A stretch of DNA of 12,452 bases, from the NCBI RefSeq assembly GCF_000961885.1, contig NZ_JZKH01000148.1, forward strand, positions 1 through 12,452, read 5' to 3'. Both the position numbers and the translations under genes were made by a program. This DNA comes from Streptomyces rubellomurinus. Its GTDB lineage: Bacteria > Actinomycetota > Actinomycetes > Streptomycetales > Streptomycetaceae. The notes under the pieces were generated by a model. The model made no database searches and was not told the DNA's origin. It worked only from the letters and a program-made list of their open reading frames with translations. Below, one piece after another: positions 7,284 to 12,452 of this stretch (positions are counted from its first letter, which is position 1; each line of letters starts with the position of its first letter).

Positions 7284-7574
7284 CGGCGGGCCCTTCGGGG
7301 ACGGTCCTGATGATCCTCCCGCACGGCGCGACCAGCTCCAAGCGTCATTTCAGGGCGTGTGCCCGCGGGATTCCGCCGCCCCTACGGGGCGTGGCCGCCC
7401 AACTGCCGGGCGCGACGGGTCCGCTGGGTTCCCGGGGTTTGCCGGGCGGAGCGTGCGGCGCCGGTCGCGCGCCTGGCGTGCACGCCTACGCGCCGACGCG
7501 CGGCCCCGGCGGAGCCCGTGGACGAATACCAACGAAGTGCAAAGAATCACCAAGAGTTGGTCTATTCAACATTT

Positions 7575-7595
7575 CGCACTCGCACTTAGAGTGCG
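7575..7595. promoter_or_regulatory. Inverted repeat CGCACTC-N7-GAGTGCG over the permease -10 box, likely operator
   Basis: Perfect 7-bp arms (7575-7581 and 7589-7595) flank a 7-bp spacer. The right arm overlaps the -10 box and the left arm lies just upstream. The core word GCACT/AGTGC also occurs at 7582-7586 and 7536-7540, giving four copies in about 60 bp. A dimeric repressor binding here would block RNA polymerase. The regulator is not in this window as far as I can tell. Confidence 0.5.
7587..7592 (+). promoter_or_regulatory. -10 box TAGAGT of the permease gene (leaderless)
   Basis: TAGAGT is a good actinomycete -10 hexamer. It ends 6 nt before the GTG at 7599, so the predicted +1 is the first base of the start codon. 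No ribosome binding site precedes that GTG. TTCAAC at 7565-7570, 16 nt upstream, is the best -35 candidate and is weak. Confidence 0.55.
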
Positions 7596-7598
7596 CTG

Positions 7599-9215
7599 GT
7601 GTCTGATCAGCAGCTCTCAGAGCGCAGAGGTAGCGGCCGGGCAATGGCGCCCGGCGCTCCGCAGGGTGCCCCGGTCAGTGGCACCAGTGGTGACCTCCCC
7701 GACCGGGGGACGGCGGGGGGAGCGGGGGACAAGGGCCTGCGGGGAGGCTCGGTCGGCCTGCTGGGCAGCGTGGTGCTGGGCGTGTCGACCGTGGCCCCGG
7801 TCTACTGCCTGACCGCGACGCTCGGCCCGACCGTCACCGCGGTCGGCGTGCAGATGCCCGCGGTGTTCCTGGCGGGCTTCCTGCCGATGCTGCTCGTGGC
7901 GTTCGCGTACAAGGAGCTGAACAAGGACTTCCCGGACTGCGGCACGTCCTTCACCTGGGCGGCCCGGGCGTTCGGCCCCCGGGTCGGCTGGATGGCCGGG
8001 TGGGGGCTGACCGTCGCCACCATCATCGTGCTGTCCAACCTGGCCGGGGTGGCGACGGAGTTCCTCTACCTGATGCTCGGTGAGATGACGGGGAGCGGGT
8101 GGATCGCCGAGCTCGACCAGGACAAGGCCGTCCACCTGCTCACCGTGGTCCTGCTGATCGCCGGCGCCACCGCGATGAGCTACCGGGGGATGACGGCCAC
8201 CAAGTGGTTCCAGTACGGCCTGGTCGGTCTCCAGCTCGCCGTCCTGCTGCTGTTCTCGGGCATCGCGGTCGGCAGGGCCGTCTCCGGCGGCCTGCCCGAC
8301 TCGATCGGCTTCTCGCCCTCCTGGCTCGACCCGCTCCAGGTCGGCTCCTTCAGCGCGTTCACCGCGGGCCTGTCGCTGTCGATCTTCATGTACTGGGGCT
8401 GGGACACCTGCCTCACCATGAACGAGGAGACCCTCGGCAGCGCCAGGACGCCCGGCCGCGCCGCGATGATCTCGATGGTCACCCTGGTCGGCTCGTACCT
8501 GCTGGTCGCGGTCGCCGCGCAGATGTTCGCGGGCGTCGGCTCCACCGGCACCGGCCTCGGCAACCCGGCGACCGCCGACAACGTCTTCGCCGCGCTCGCC
8601 CGTCCGGTGCTGGGCTCGCCGTGGAGCGTCCTGCTGTTCCTGGCCGTGGTCGCCAGCGCCGCCGCCAGCCTGCAGACCACCTTCATCCCGGTGGCCCGCA
8701 CGCTGCTCGCGATGAGCGCCTACCGCGCGGTCCCGCCGCGCTTCGGCACCGTCCACCCGCGCTTCCGCACCCCCGGTTACGCGACCGTCGCGGCCGGCGT
8801 CGCGACCGCGGTGTTCTACGTCGGCATGAGTCTGATCAGCGAGAACGTCGTCCAGGACACCATCCTGGCGCTCGGCCTGATGATCTGCTTCTACTACGCG
8901 CTGACCGCCTTCGCCTGCGCCTGGTACTTCCGCCGCACCCTGCGCACCAGCCCGCGCGACCTCCTGCTCAGGGGCATCGCCCCGCTGCTCGGCGGCGTGC
9001 TGCTGACCGCCGTCTTCCTGCAGACCCTCACCGACGCCTGGTCCCCCGACTACGGCAGCGGCGCCGTCCTCGGCATCGGCTCGGTGTTCGTCATCGGCGT
9101 CGGCATCCTGCTCCTCGGCGCCGCGCTGATGACCTGGTACGGCCGCGTCCGGCCGGAGTTCTTCCGCGGCGAGACGCTGCGCGAGGACGCCTCCGCCCTC
9201 GTCGTCGAGGACTGA
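7599..9215 (+). CDS. APC-family amino-acid permease
   Basis: A 538-aa integral membrane transporter of the amino acid-polyamine-organocation superfamily, predicted to import an amino acid or amine; the substrate is not evident. A polar tail of about 48 residues precedes around twelve hydrophobic segments. TM1 (about 51-75) carries the family's broken-helix motif GVSTVAPVY, and the TM6 region carries FMYWGWDTCLTMNEE (263-277), typical of this group. Length is normal. The GTG at 7599 was chosen because a -10 box TAGAGT lies exactly 6 nt upstream; ATG at 7644 is possible but lacks a nearby ribosome binding site. The gene is followed after 48 bp by the trpS attenuator, so a tryptophan or aromatic substrate is an attractive but untested idea. 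An operator-like inverted repeat covers its promoter. Confidence 0.93.
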   Translation: MSDQQLSERRGSGRAMAPGAPQGAPVSGTSGDLPDRGTAGGAGDKGLRGGSVGLLGSVVLGVSTVAPVYCLTATLGPTVTAVGVQMPAVFLAGFLPMLLVAFAYKELNKDFPDCGTSFTWAARAFGPRVGWMAGWGLTVATIIVLSNLAGVATEFLYLMLGEMTGSGWIAELDQDKAVHLLTVVLLIAGATAMSYRGMTATKWFQYGLVGLQLAVLLLFSGIAVGRAVSGGLPDSIGFSPSWLDPLQVGSFSAFTAGLSLSIFMYWGWDTCLTMNEETLGSARTPGRAAMISMVTLVGSYLLVAVAAQMFAGVGSTGTGLGNPATADNVFAALARPVLGSPWSVLLFLAVVASAAASLQTTFIPVARTLLAMSAYRAVPPRFGTVHPRFRTPGYATVAAGVATAVFYVGMSLISENVVQDTILALGLMICFYYALTAFACAWYFRRTLRTSPRDLLLRGIAPLLGGVLLTAVFLQTLTDAWSPDYGSGAVLGIGSVFVIGVGILLLGAALMTWYGRVRPEFFRGETLREDASALVVED

Positions 9216-9246
9216 CGCCACCGAGGACCGGCGCCACCGGGGACCG
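9215..9246. repeat. Tandem 16-bp repeat just upstream of the trpS leader promoter
   Basis: Two adjacent 16-mers, ACGCCACCGAGGACCG (9215-9230) and GCGCCACCGGGGACCG (9231-9246), differ in two bases. They begin at the last base of the permease stop codon and lie where the -35 region of the trpS leader promoter would be. They could be a regulator site or just a duplication. Confidence 0.55.
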
Positions 9247-9250
9247 ACGC

Positions 9251-9256
9251 TACGAT
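9251..9256 (+). promoter_or_regulatory. Candidate -10 box TACGAT for the trpS leader transcript
   Basis: TACGAT fits TANNNT and ends 7 nt before the leader peptide ATG at 9264. Transcription would start at about 9263-9264, giving a leaderless leader peptide. No standard -35 is seen; the 16-bp tandem repeat occupies that place. The sequence between (GGGCCGC) might alternatively serve as a poor ribosome binding site. Confidence 0.45.
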
Positions 9257-9263
9257 GGGCCGC

Positions 9264-9302
9264 ATGAAGCGCTTCACGGGCCTGTGCTGGTGGCCGTCCT
9301 AG
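9264..9302 (+). CDS. trpS leader peptide MKRFTGLCWWPS
   Basis: A 12-residue open frame with tandem Trp codons at 9288-9293 ends at TAG 9300-9302. It is not expected to have a function as a protein; its translation senses charged tRNA-Trp. The Trp codons are the start of the 5' arm of the first attenuator hairpin, and the stop codon lies at the beginning of segment 2. A ribosome that finishes the peptide therefore covers segment 2, while one stalled on Trp leaves most of it free. This geometry, with a TrpRS gene downstream, makes the call strong despite the small size. Confidence 0.88.
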   Translation: MKRFTGLCWWPS

Positions 9303-9355
9303 GACGGCCACCACGCTCGCCTGACCAGGGCCGTCCGGGATTTCGGACGGCCCTG
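9288..9355 (+). promoter_or_regulatory. Ribosome-mediated trp attenuator (pause, antiterminator and terminator stems)
   Basis: Segments 1 and 2 form a perfect 26-bp palindrome (9288-9313; left arm begins TGGTGGCCGTCC, centre CCTAGG). Segment 2 GGACGGCC (9302-9309) is also complementary to segment 3 GGCCGTCC (9329-9336), making an 8-bp antiterminator. Segment 3 pairs with segment 4 as a 12-bp terminator stem (9326-9337 with 9344-9355). The 2:3 and 3:4 stems exclude each other. This is the E. coli trp-type logic, and the same mechanism is established for the auxiliary trpRS1 gene of Streptomyces coelicolor. Expected behaviour: read-through when tRNA-Trp charging fails. Confidence 0.88.
9326..9355 (+). 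terminator. trpS: Attenuator terminator hairpin before trpS
   Basis: CAGGGCCGTCCG (9326-9337) and CGGACGGCCCTG (9344-9355) form a perfect 12-bp stem around a 6-nt loop GGATTT. Only a short T-rich tract (GTTTCTC) follows, as in many actinomycete terminators. It is the default structure when the leader peptide is fully translated. Confidence 0.85.
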
Positions 9356-9419
9356 ACGCGTTTCTCCGCGGGACGGGCCCCGCGCCCCGGACGGCCGCAG
9401 CAACCACCGCAGCCGCACC

Positions 9420-9425
9420 GAGGAG
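9420..9425 (+). promoter_or_regulatory. trpS: Ribosome binding site of trpS
   Basis: GAGGAG lies 7 nt before the ATG at 9433. It is by far the clearest Shine-Dalgarno sequence in the window and fixes the trpS start. It contrasts with the -10-like boxes close to the start codons of the other rightward genes. Confidence 0.85.
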
Positions 9426-9432
9426 AAATCCG

Positions 9433-10467
9433 ATGACCACCCAGGCACCCGCCCCGACCTCGACCTTCGACCCGGCCACCCAGCGCGTCCTGACCGGGGA
9501 CCGCCCCACCGGGCCGCTCCACCTCGGCCACTACTTCGGCACCCTGCAGAACCGGGTCCGCCTCCAGGACCAGGGCGTCGACCTGTTCGTCCTGGTCGCC
9601 GACTACCAGGTGATCACCGACCGGGACGTCGCCGACCGGCTCGCCGAGCACACCGAGAACCTCGTCCTCGACTACCTCGCCGCCGGCGTCGACCCGGACC
9701 GCGCCACGATCTTCGCGCACAGCGCCGTCCCCGCCCTCAACCAGCTGATGCTGCCCTTCCTCAGCCTGGTCAGCGTCGCCGAACTGAGCCGCAACCCCAC
9801 CGTCAAGGACGAGATCGCCCACTCCCGCCAGTCCGCCGTCAGCGGACTGATGTTCACCTACCCCGTCCACCAGGCCGCCGACCTGCTCTCCTGCAAGGCC
9901 ACCCTCGTCCCGGTCGGCCAGGACCAGGTGCCCCACCTCGAAGTCGCCCGCACCATCGGCCGCCGCTTCAACGAGCGCTACCCCCACGCGGACGGCAGCG
10001 GCGTCTTCCCCGCCCCCCGGGCCCTGCTCTCCGACGCCCCGCTGCTCCTCGGCACCGACGGCGGCAAGATGAGCAAGAGCCGCGGCAACGCGATCACCCT
10101 CGGCGCCACCGAGGACGAGACCGCCCGACTGATCCGCGGCGCCAAGACCGACGCCGAACGCCGCATCGGCTACGACCCGACCGGCCGCCCGGAGGTCTCC
10201 AGCCTCGTCCTGCTCACCGCGCTGTGCCAGGAACGCGACCCCGAGACCGTCGCCGAGGAGATCGGGGACGGCGGCGCCGCCGCCCTCAAGCGCGCCGCCA
10301 CCGAGGCCGTCAACGAGCACCTGCGCCCGCTGCGCACCCGCCGCGCCGAACTCGCCGCCGACCGCGGCCACCTGCGGCAGGTCCTGCGCGACGGCGCCGA
10401 GCGGGCCAACGCCGTCGCCGACGCCACCCTCGCCGAAGTCCGGGAGGTGATGGGCGCGATCGCCTGA
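9433..10467 (+). CDS. trpS: Tryptophanyl-tRNA synthetase, auxiliary (trpRS1-like)
   Basis: A 344-aa class I synthetase that charges tRNA-Trp with tryptophan in the cytoplasm. Class I signatures are clear: RPTGPLHLGH (24-33, with the HIGH motif as HLGH) and GKMSKS (KMSKS at 212-216). Length is normal. Housekeeping bacterial TrpRS enzymes read VDQHAIT in the tryptophan pocket; here the matching segment is VADYQVIT, putting Gln59 where His (His43 of the Geobacillus enzyme) usually sits. That histidine has been linked to indolmycin sensitivity. Streptomyces often keep a second, inducible, indolmycin-resistant TrpRS controlled by a Trp-codon attenuator, and this gene has exactly such a leader. I infer it is that auxiliary enzyme, with the housekeeping copy elsewhere. 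Start fixed by GAGGAG 7 nt upstream. Confidence 0.95.
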   Translation: MTTQAPAPTSTFDPATQRVLTGDRPTGPLHLGHYFGTLQNRVRLQDQGVDLFVLVADYQVITDRDVADRLAEHTENLVLDYLAAGVDPDRATIFAHSAVPALNQLMLPFLSLVSVAELSRNPTVKDEIAHSRQSAVSGLMFTYPVHQAADLLSCKATLVPVGQDQVPHLEVARTIGRRFNERYPHADGSGVFPAPRALLSDAPLLLGTDGGKMSKSRGNAITLGATEDETARLIRGAKTDAERRIGYDPTGRPEVSSLVLLTALCQERDPETVAEEIGDGGAAALKRAATEAVNEHLRPLRTRRAELAADRGHLRQVLRDGAERANAVADATLAEVREVMGAIA

Positions 10468-10637
10468 AGGGCACTCACCCCTCGGGCCGGGACGCCGCCG
10501 TACCGGACCCCGGTGCGTCAGCGGATCGGAACATCGAGCGGTCGATGCGAGGGCATATCGTCACGGGCGGCCCCGGCGTGTTCGAGGCCGCCCGAACGCT
10601 CGCACCCTCCCCACCTTCCCGAAAGGCGGACCGGCCC
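10468..10637. other. Spacer between trpS and the LD-carboxypeptidase gene
   Basis: The frame of the downstream gene is open through these 170 bp and an in-frame ATG lies at 10545. The residues it would add look unlike the family N-terminus, so I treat the region as noncoding. TCGAGC (10534-10539), 16 nt and TATCGT (10556-10561) form a poor promoter candidate. A hairpin at 10564-10594 is listed separately. Confidence 0.45.
10564..10594 (+). terminator. Hairpin after trpS, possible terminator
   Basis: CGGGCGGCC (10564-10572) and GGCCGCCCG (10586-10594) make a 9-bp stem with a 13-nt loop. It lies about 97 nt after the trpS stop and 44 nt before the next start. It may end most trpS transcripts or fold in the 5' leader of the LD-carboxypeptidase mRNA. 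There is no U-run. Confidence 0.4.
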
Positions 10638-11609
10638 ATGGCCCAGCACCCGACCCCACCCGGCCCGGGGCTGACCCGACCGCCGCACCTGCGCCCCGGC
10701 GACCACATCACCGTCGTCGCCACCAGCGGCCCGATCGACCCCGTGCGGCTCACCGCGGGCTGCGAGATCCTCCGTTCCTGGGGCCTGCGCGTCACCGTCG
10801 CCCCGCACGTCCTCGACACCCACCCCACCCTCGGCTACCTCGCCGGCACCGACGCCGACCGGGCCGCCGACCTCCAGGCCGCCTGGCTCGACCCCACCGT
10901 CGACGCCGTCATCTCCGCCCGTGGCGGCTACGGCGTCCACCGCATGGTCGACCTCCTCGACTGGACGGCCATGGCCGCCGTCCCGCCCAAGGCGTTCATC
11001 GGCTTCAGCGACGTCTCCTCCCTGCACGAGGCCTTCGCCCAGCGCCTCGGCCTCGCCACCCTGTACGGGCCGCTGGCCGCCGGCGCCGCCTTCGTCGACG
11101 ACGGCCCCACCGCCGAGCACCTGCGCCGCACCCTCTTCGACCCGGCCGCCACCACCGTCCTCACCTCGCCCACCGCCACCCCGCTCGTCGGCGGCCGGGC
11201 CCGCGGCGTCACGGCCGGCGGGTGCGTCCACGTCCTCGCCGCCGAACGCGGCACCCCCGCCGCCCGGCCGTCCTTCGCGGGCAGCATCCTCGTCCTGGAG
11301 GACGTCAACGAGCACCCCTACCAGCTCGACCGCCTGCTCACCCAGTTCCTGCGCTCCGGCGCCCTGGACGGAGTCGCCGGCATCGCCCTCGGCTCCTGGG
11401 AGGGCTGCGGGCGACCGGACCGGGTGCGGCAGGTGATGCTCGACCGCCTCGGGCCGCTCGGCATACCCGTGCTCTGGGAACTGGGCTTCGGCCACTGCCC
11501 GTCCAGCCTCACCGTCCCGCTCGGCGTCCCCGCCCTGCTCGACGCCGACGCCGGCACCCTCACCCTGGACCTGCCCGCCCTCGCCGCACCCGCCCCCGCC
11601 ACCCGCTGA
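10638..11609 (+). CDS. LD-carboxypeptidase, peptidase family S66
   Basis: A 323-aa serine peptidase of family S66, which includes muropeptide LD-carboxypeptidase LdcA and the microcin C immunity peptidase MccF. The whole triad is visible: Ser124 in GFSDVSSLH, Glu221 in ILVLEDVNEHPYQLD, and His286 in LGFGHCPSSLTVPLG. These positions nearly match the P. aeruginosa LdcA triad (115/217/285). ARGGYGVHRMVDLLDW and the N-terminal GDHITVVATSGPID are also typical. The likely role is removal of the terminal D-Ala from L,D-linked tetrapeptides in cell-wall recycling. No signal peptide is seen, so it is cytoplasmic. The ATG at 10638 was chosen for AGGCGGA 7 nt upstream; ATG 10545 would add 31 atypical residues. 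It lies between trpS and a kinase on the same strand. Confidence 0.93.
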   Translation: MAQHPTPPGPGLTRPPHLRPGDHITVVATSGPIDPVRLTAGCEILRSWGLRVTVAPHVLDTHPTLGYLAGTDADRAADLQAAWLDPTVDAVISARGGYGVHRMVDLLDWTAMAAVPPKAFIGFSDVSSLHEAFAQRLGLATLYGPLAAGAAFVDDGPTAEHLRRTLFDPAATTVLTSPTATPLVGGRARGVTAGGCVHVLAAERGTPAARPSFAGSILVLEDVNEHPYQLDRLLTQFLRSGALDGVAGIALGSWEGCGRPDRVRQVMLDRLGPLGIPVLWELGFGHCPSSLTVPLGVPALLDADAGTLTLDLPALAAPAPATR

Positions 11610-11615
11610 GCGCAC

Positions 11616-11621
11616 TAGGGT
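11616..11621 (+). promoter_or_regulatory. -10 box TAGGGT for a leaderless kinase mRNA
   Basis: TAGGGT fits the Streptomyces -10 consensus well and ends 6 nt before the ATG at 11628. It sits inside the 18-bp gap after the LD-carboxypeptidase stop, with no ribosome binding site. The predicted +1 is the A of the start codon. No -35 is visible in the upstream coding end. Confidence 0.5.
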
Positions 11622-11627
11622 GCGGCC

Positions 11628-12302
11628 ATGAACGAGGCCCAGCCCACCGCCCTCGCCCTCGGACTCCTCCGCGGCCCGGGCAGCACCGCCCGCACGATCC
11701 TCGGACTTGCCGGCCCGCCCGGCGCCGGCAAGTCCACCCTCGCCCGGCACCTGGTGGCCGAGATCGACCGCATCGAGGGCCCCGGCACCGCCGCCTACGT
11801 CCCCCTCGACGGCTTCCACCTCTCCGCCGCCCAGCTCGACCGCCTCGGCCTCGCCCACCGCAAGGGCGCCCCGGCCACCTTCGACGCCCACGGGTACGTC
11901 GCCCTGCTGCGCCGCATCGCCGAGGACCGCTTCCAGGACATCTACGTCCCCGACTTCGACCGCACCCTCGACGAACCCGTCGCGGCCCGCCACGTCGTCC
12001 ACCCGCACACCCGTCTCGTCATCACCGAGGGCAACTACCTCGCCGCCGCCGACGCCCCCTGGCCGGACGCCCGCCGCCGGCTGCGCGAGCTCTGGTACGT
12101 CCACACCGACGACGCCGTCCGCGAGCAGCGCCTGCTGAGCCGCCACCGCGACGGCGGGCGCGACGAGACCGCCGCCCGCCGGTGGGTCATCGGCAACGAC
12201 CACCCCAACGGCGAGTACGTGAAGGCCGGCCGCTCGCTCTGTACCCGGACCGTCTCCGGGAGCGACTTGCCCGCCGTGCCGGACAGGGGTAGTGTTCTCT
12301 AG
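11628..12302 (+). CDS. P-loop nucleoside/nucleotide kinase family protein
   Basis: A 224-aa cytoplasmic P-loop protein of the uridine kinase/pantothenate kinase-like group, often annotated as nucleoside/nucleotide kinase family or FrcK-like. The phosphate acceptor is unknown. Motifs are Walker A GPPGAGKST (29-37), VPLDGFHLS (58-66), RKGAPATFD (78-86), IYVPDFDR (105-112) and VITEGNYLA (131-139). A lid-like segment RHRDGGRDETAARRWV (172-187) and the conserved ND-P-N (190-194) follow. Length is normal, but the last 20 or so residues look variable. The start is ATG 11628, 18 bp after the LD-carboxypeptidase stop and 6 nt after a -10 box. The gene may be transcribed both with its neighbour and from its own promoter. 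The 3' end doubles as a promoter region for the next gene. Confidence 0.9.
   Translation: MNEAQPTALALGLLRGPGSTARTILGLAGPPGAGKSTLARHLVAEIDRIEGPGTAAYVPLDGFHLSAAQLDRLGLAHRKGAPATFDAHGYVALLRRIAEDRFQDIYVPDFDRTLDEPVAARHVVHPHTRLVITEGNYLAAADAPWPDARRRLRELWYVHTDDAVREQRLLSRHRDGGRDETAARRWVIGNDHPNGEYVKAGRSLCTRTVSGSDLPAVPDRGSVL
12267..12295 (+). promoter_or_regulatory. Promoter TTGCCC-N17-TAGTGT pointing out of the window
   Basis: TTGCCC (12267-12272), 17 bp and TAGTGT (12290-12295) form the most complete -35/-10 pair in the window and match the vegetative sigma pattern of Streptomyces. It overlaps the last codons of the kinase gene. The predicted +1 is near 12302, so a downstream gene would have a 5' leader longer than 150 nt. 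Confidence 0.6.
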
Positions 12303-12452
12303 TCGCTCGGCAGGGAGCACCGGACACGCATCGGCGCGGACGGTCCCGGAGCGGCCAATCCTTCGAAACACCACTTCCTGGTTCGCACTGGGTCGCGTTT
12401 GCGTTTTCGCGTCGCGGCAGGGTGCTTATTCGGTGTGCGCGTTTTATCGGAT
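12303..12452. other. Intergenic region at the right edge, probable 5' leader of the next gene
   Basis: No gene is seen in the last 150 bp. After about 12355 the sequence becomes much richer in T (GCGTTTGCGTTTTCGCG, then TTATT and TTTTATCGG) than anything else here. With the promoter ending at 12295, this is most simply an untranslated leader or a second promoter region for a gene beyond the window. Confidence 0.5.

Larger units (their letters stand above)
7284..7598. other. Divergent intergenic region between the hypothetical gene and the permease
   Basis: These 315 bp hold no convincing gene; the frames open across them are Arg/Pro/Gly-rich shadows. The half next to the leftward gene contains its ribosome binding site and a small hairpin (CGCCCC 7377-7382, GGGGCG 7386-7391, loop TAC). 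The half next to the permease turns AT-rich from about 7525 and carries the permease promoter, plus several AGTGC/GCACT words that may form an operator. I could not pick a convincing promoter for the leftward gene. Confidence 0.6.

Noticed and set aside
5803..7341. 512-codon minus-strand frame across the 18-bp repeats and the hypothetical gene
   Set aside because: Its translation is Arg/Ala/Gly-rich and it overlaps the NUDIX 3' end. The frame of 6204-7283 has better codon bias, a ribosome binding site and an ordered C-terminus.
9288..9313. The 26-bp perfect palindrome as an operator or phage attachment site
   Set aside because: It holds the Trp codons of the leader peptide and pairs as segments 1 and 2 of the attenuator, which explains it fully.
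9274..10371. 365-codon minus-strand frame over trpS
   Set aside because: Antisense shadow of a well-supported synthetase gene; no recognisable protein motif.
10545..10637. Upstream ATG adding 31 residues to the LD-carboxypeptidase
   Set aside because: The added residues are unlike the family N-terminus and cross the 10564-10594 hairpin; the ATG at 10638 has a better placed ribosome binding site.
10518..12374. 618-codon minus-strand frame over the LD-carboxypeptidase and kinase genes
   Set aside because: It spans two genes with intact catalytic motifs on the other strand, and its own product is Gly/Val/Asp/Glu low-complexity.

Overview
The window is very GC-rich, with codons ending almost always in G or C. 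It has Streptomyces-type -10 boxes, many starts that look leaderless, and a trpS leader like that of the auxiliary Streptomyces TrpRS. The source is a Streptomycetaceae actinomycete (Streptomyces, Kitasatospora or a close relative). It looks like ordinary chromosome: I see no transposase, integrase, phage gene, CRISPR array, tRNA or rRNA.

Left part (1-4293): a large fused ABC exporter of 1341 aa, carrying two complete transmembrane-plus-ATPase halves in one chain. Its ATPase sites are asymmetric. A convergent spacer follows (4294-4494) with a strong hairpin and a 10-bp-period degenerate repeat. Then comes a leftward R2K-type ATP-grasp protein (4495-5418), divergent from a NUDIX hydrolase (5516-6046). 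A second convergent spacer carries six 18-bp repeats that each can fold. It separates the NUDIX gene from a leftward, largely disordered protein of unknown function (6204-7283).

Right part (7284-12452): a 315-bp divergent region leads into an APC-family amino-acid permease (7599-9215). Next is a complete ribosome-mediated transcription attenuator: a 12-codon leader peptide with tandem Trp codons and mutually exclusive hairpins. It lies ahead of a tryptophanyl-tRNA synthetase gene (9433-10467) that resembles the inducible, indolmycin-resistant type. An S66-family LD-carboxypeptidase (10638-11609) and a P-loop nucleoside-kinase-like protein (11628-12302) follow on the same strand. A good promoter in the kinase 3' end points out of the window.

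The best-supported regulatory story is trpS. A shortage of charged tRNA-Trp, or inhibition of the main TrpRS by an antibiotic, should stall the leader ribosome on the Trp codons, favour the antiterminator and switch on this second synthetase. At six translation starts a -10-like hexamer lies 6 to 8 nt upstream, which predicts leaderless mRNAs. I did not find a clearly new multi-gene system. The most rewarding items are the attenuator, the asymmetric fused exporter, the two structured convergent spacers and the unassigned protein at 6204-7283.
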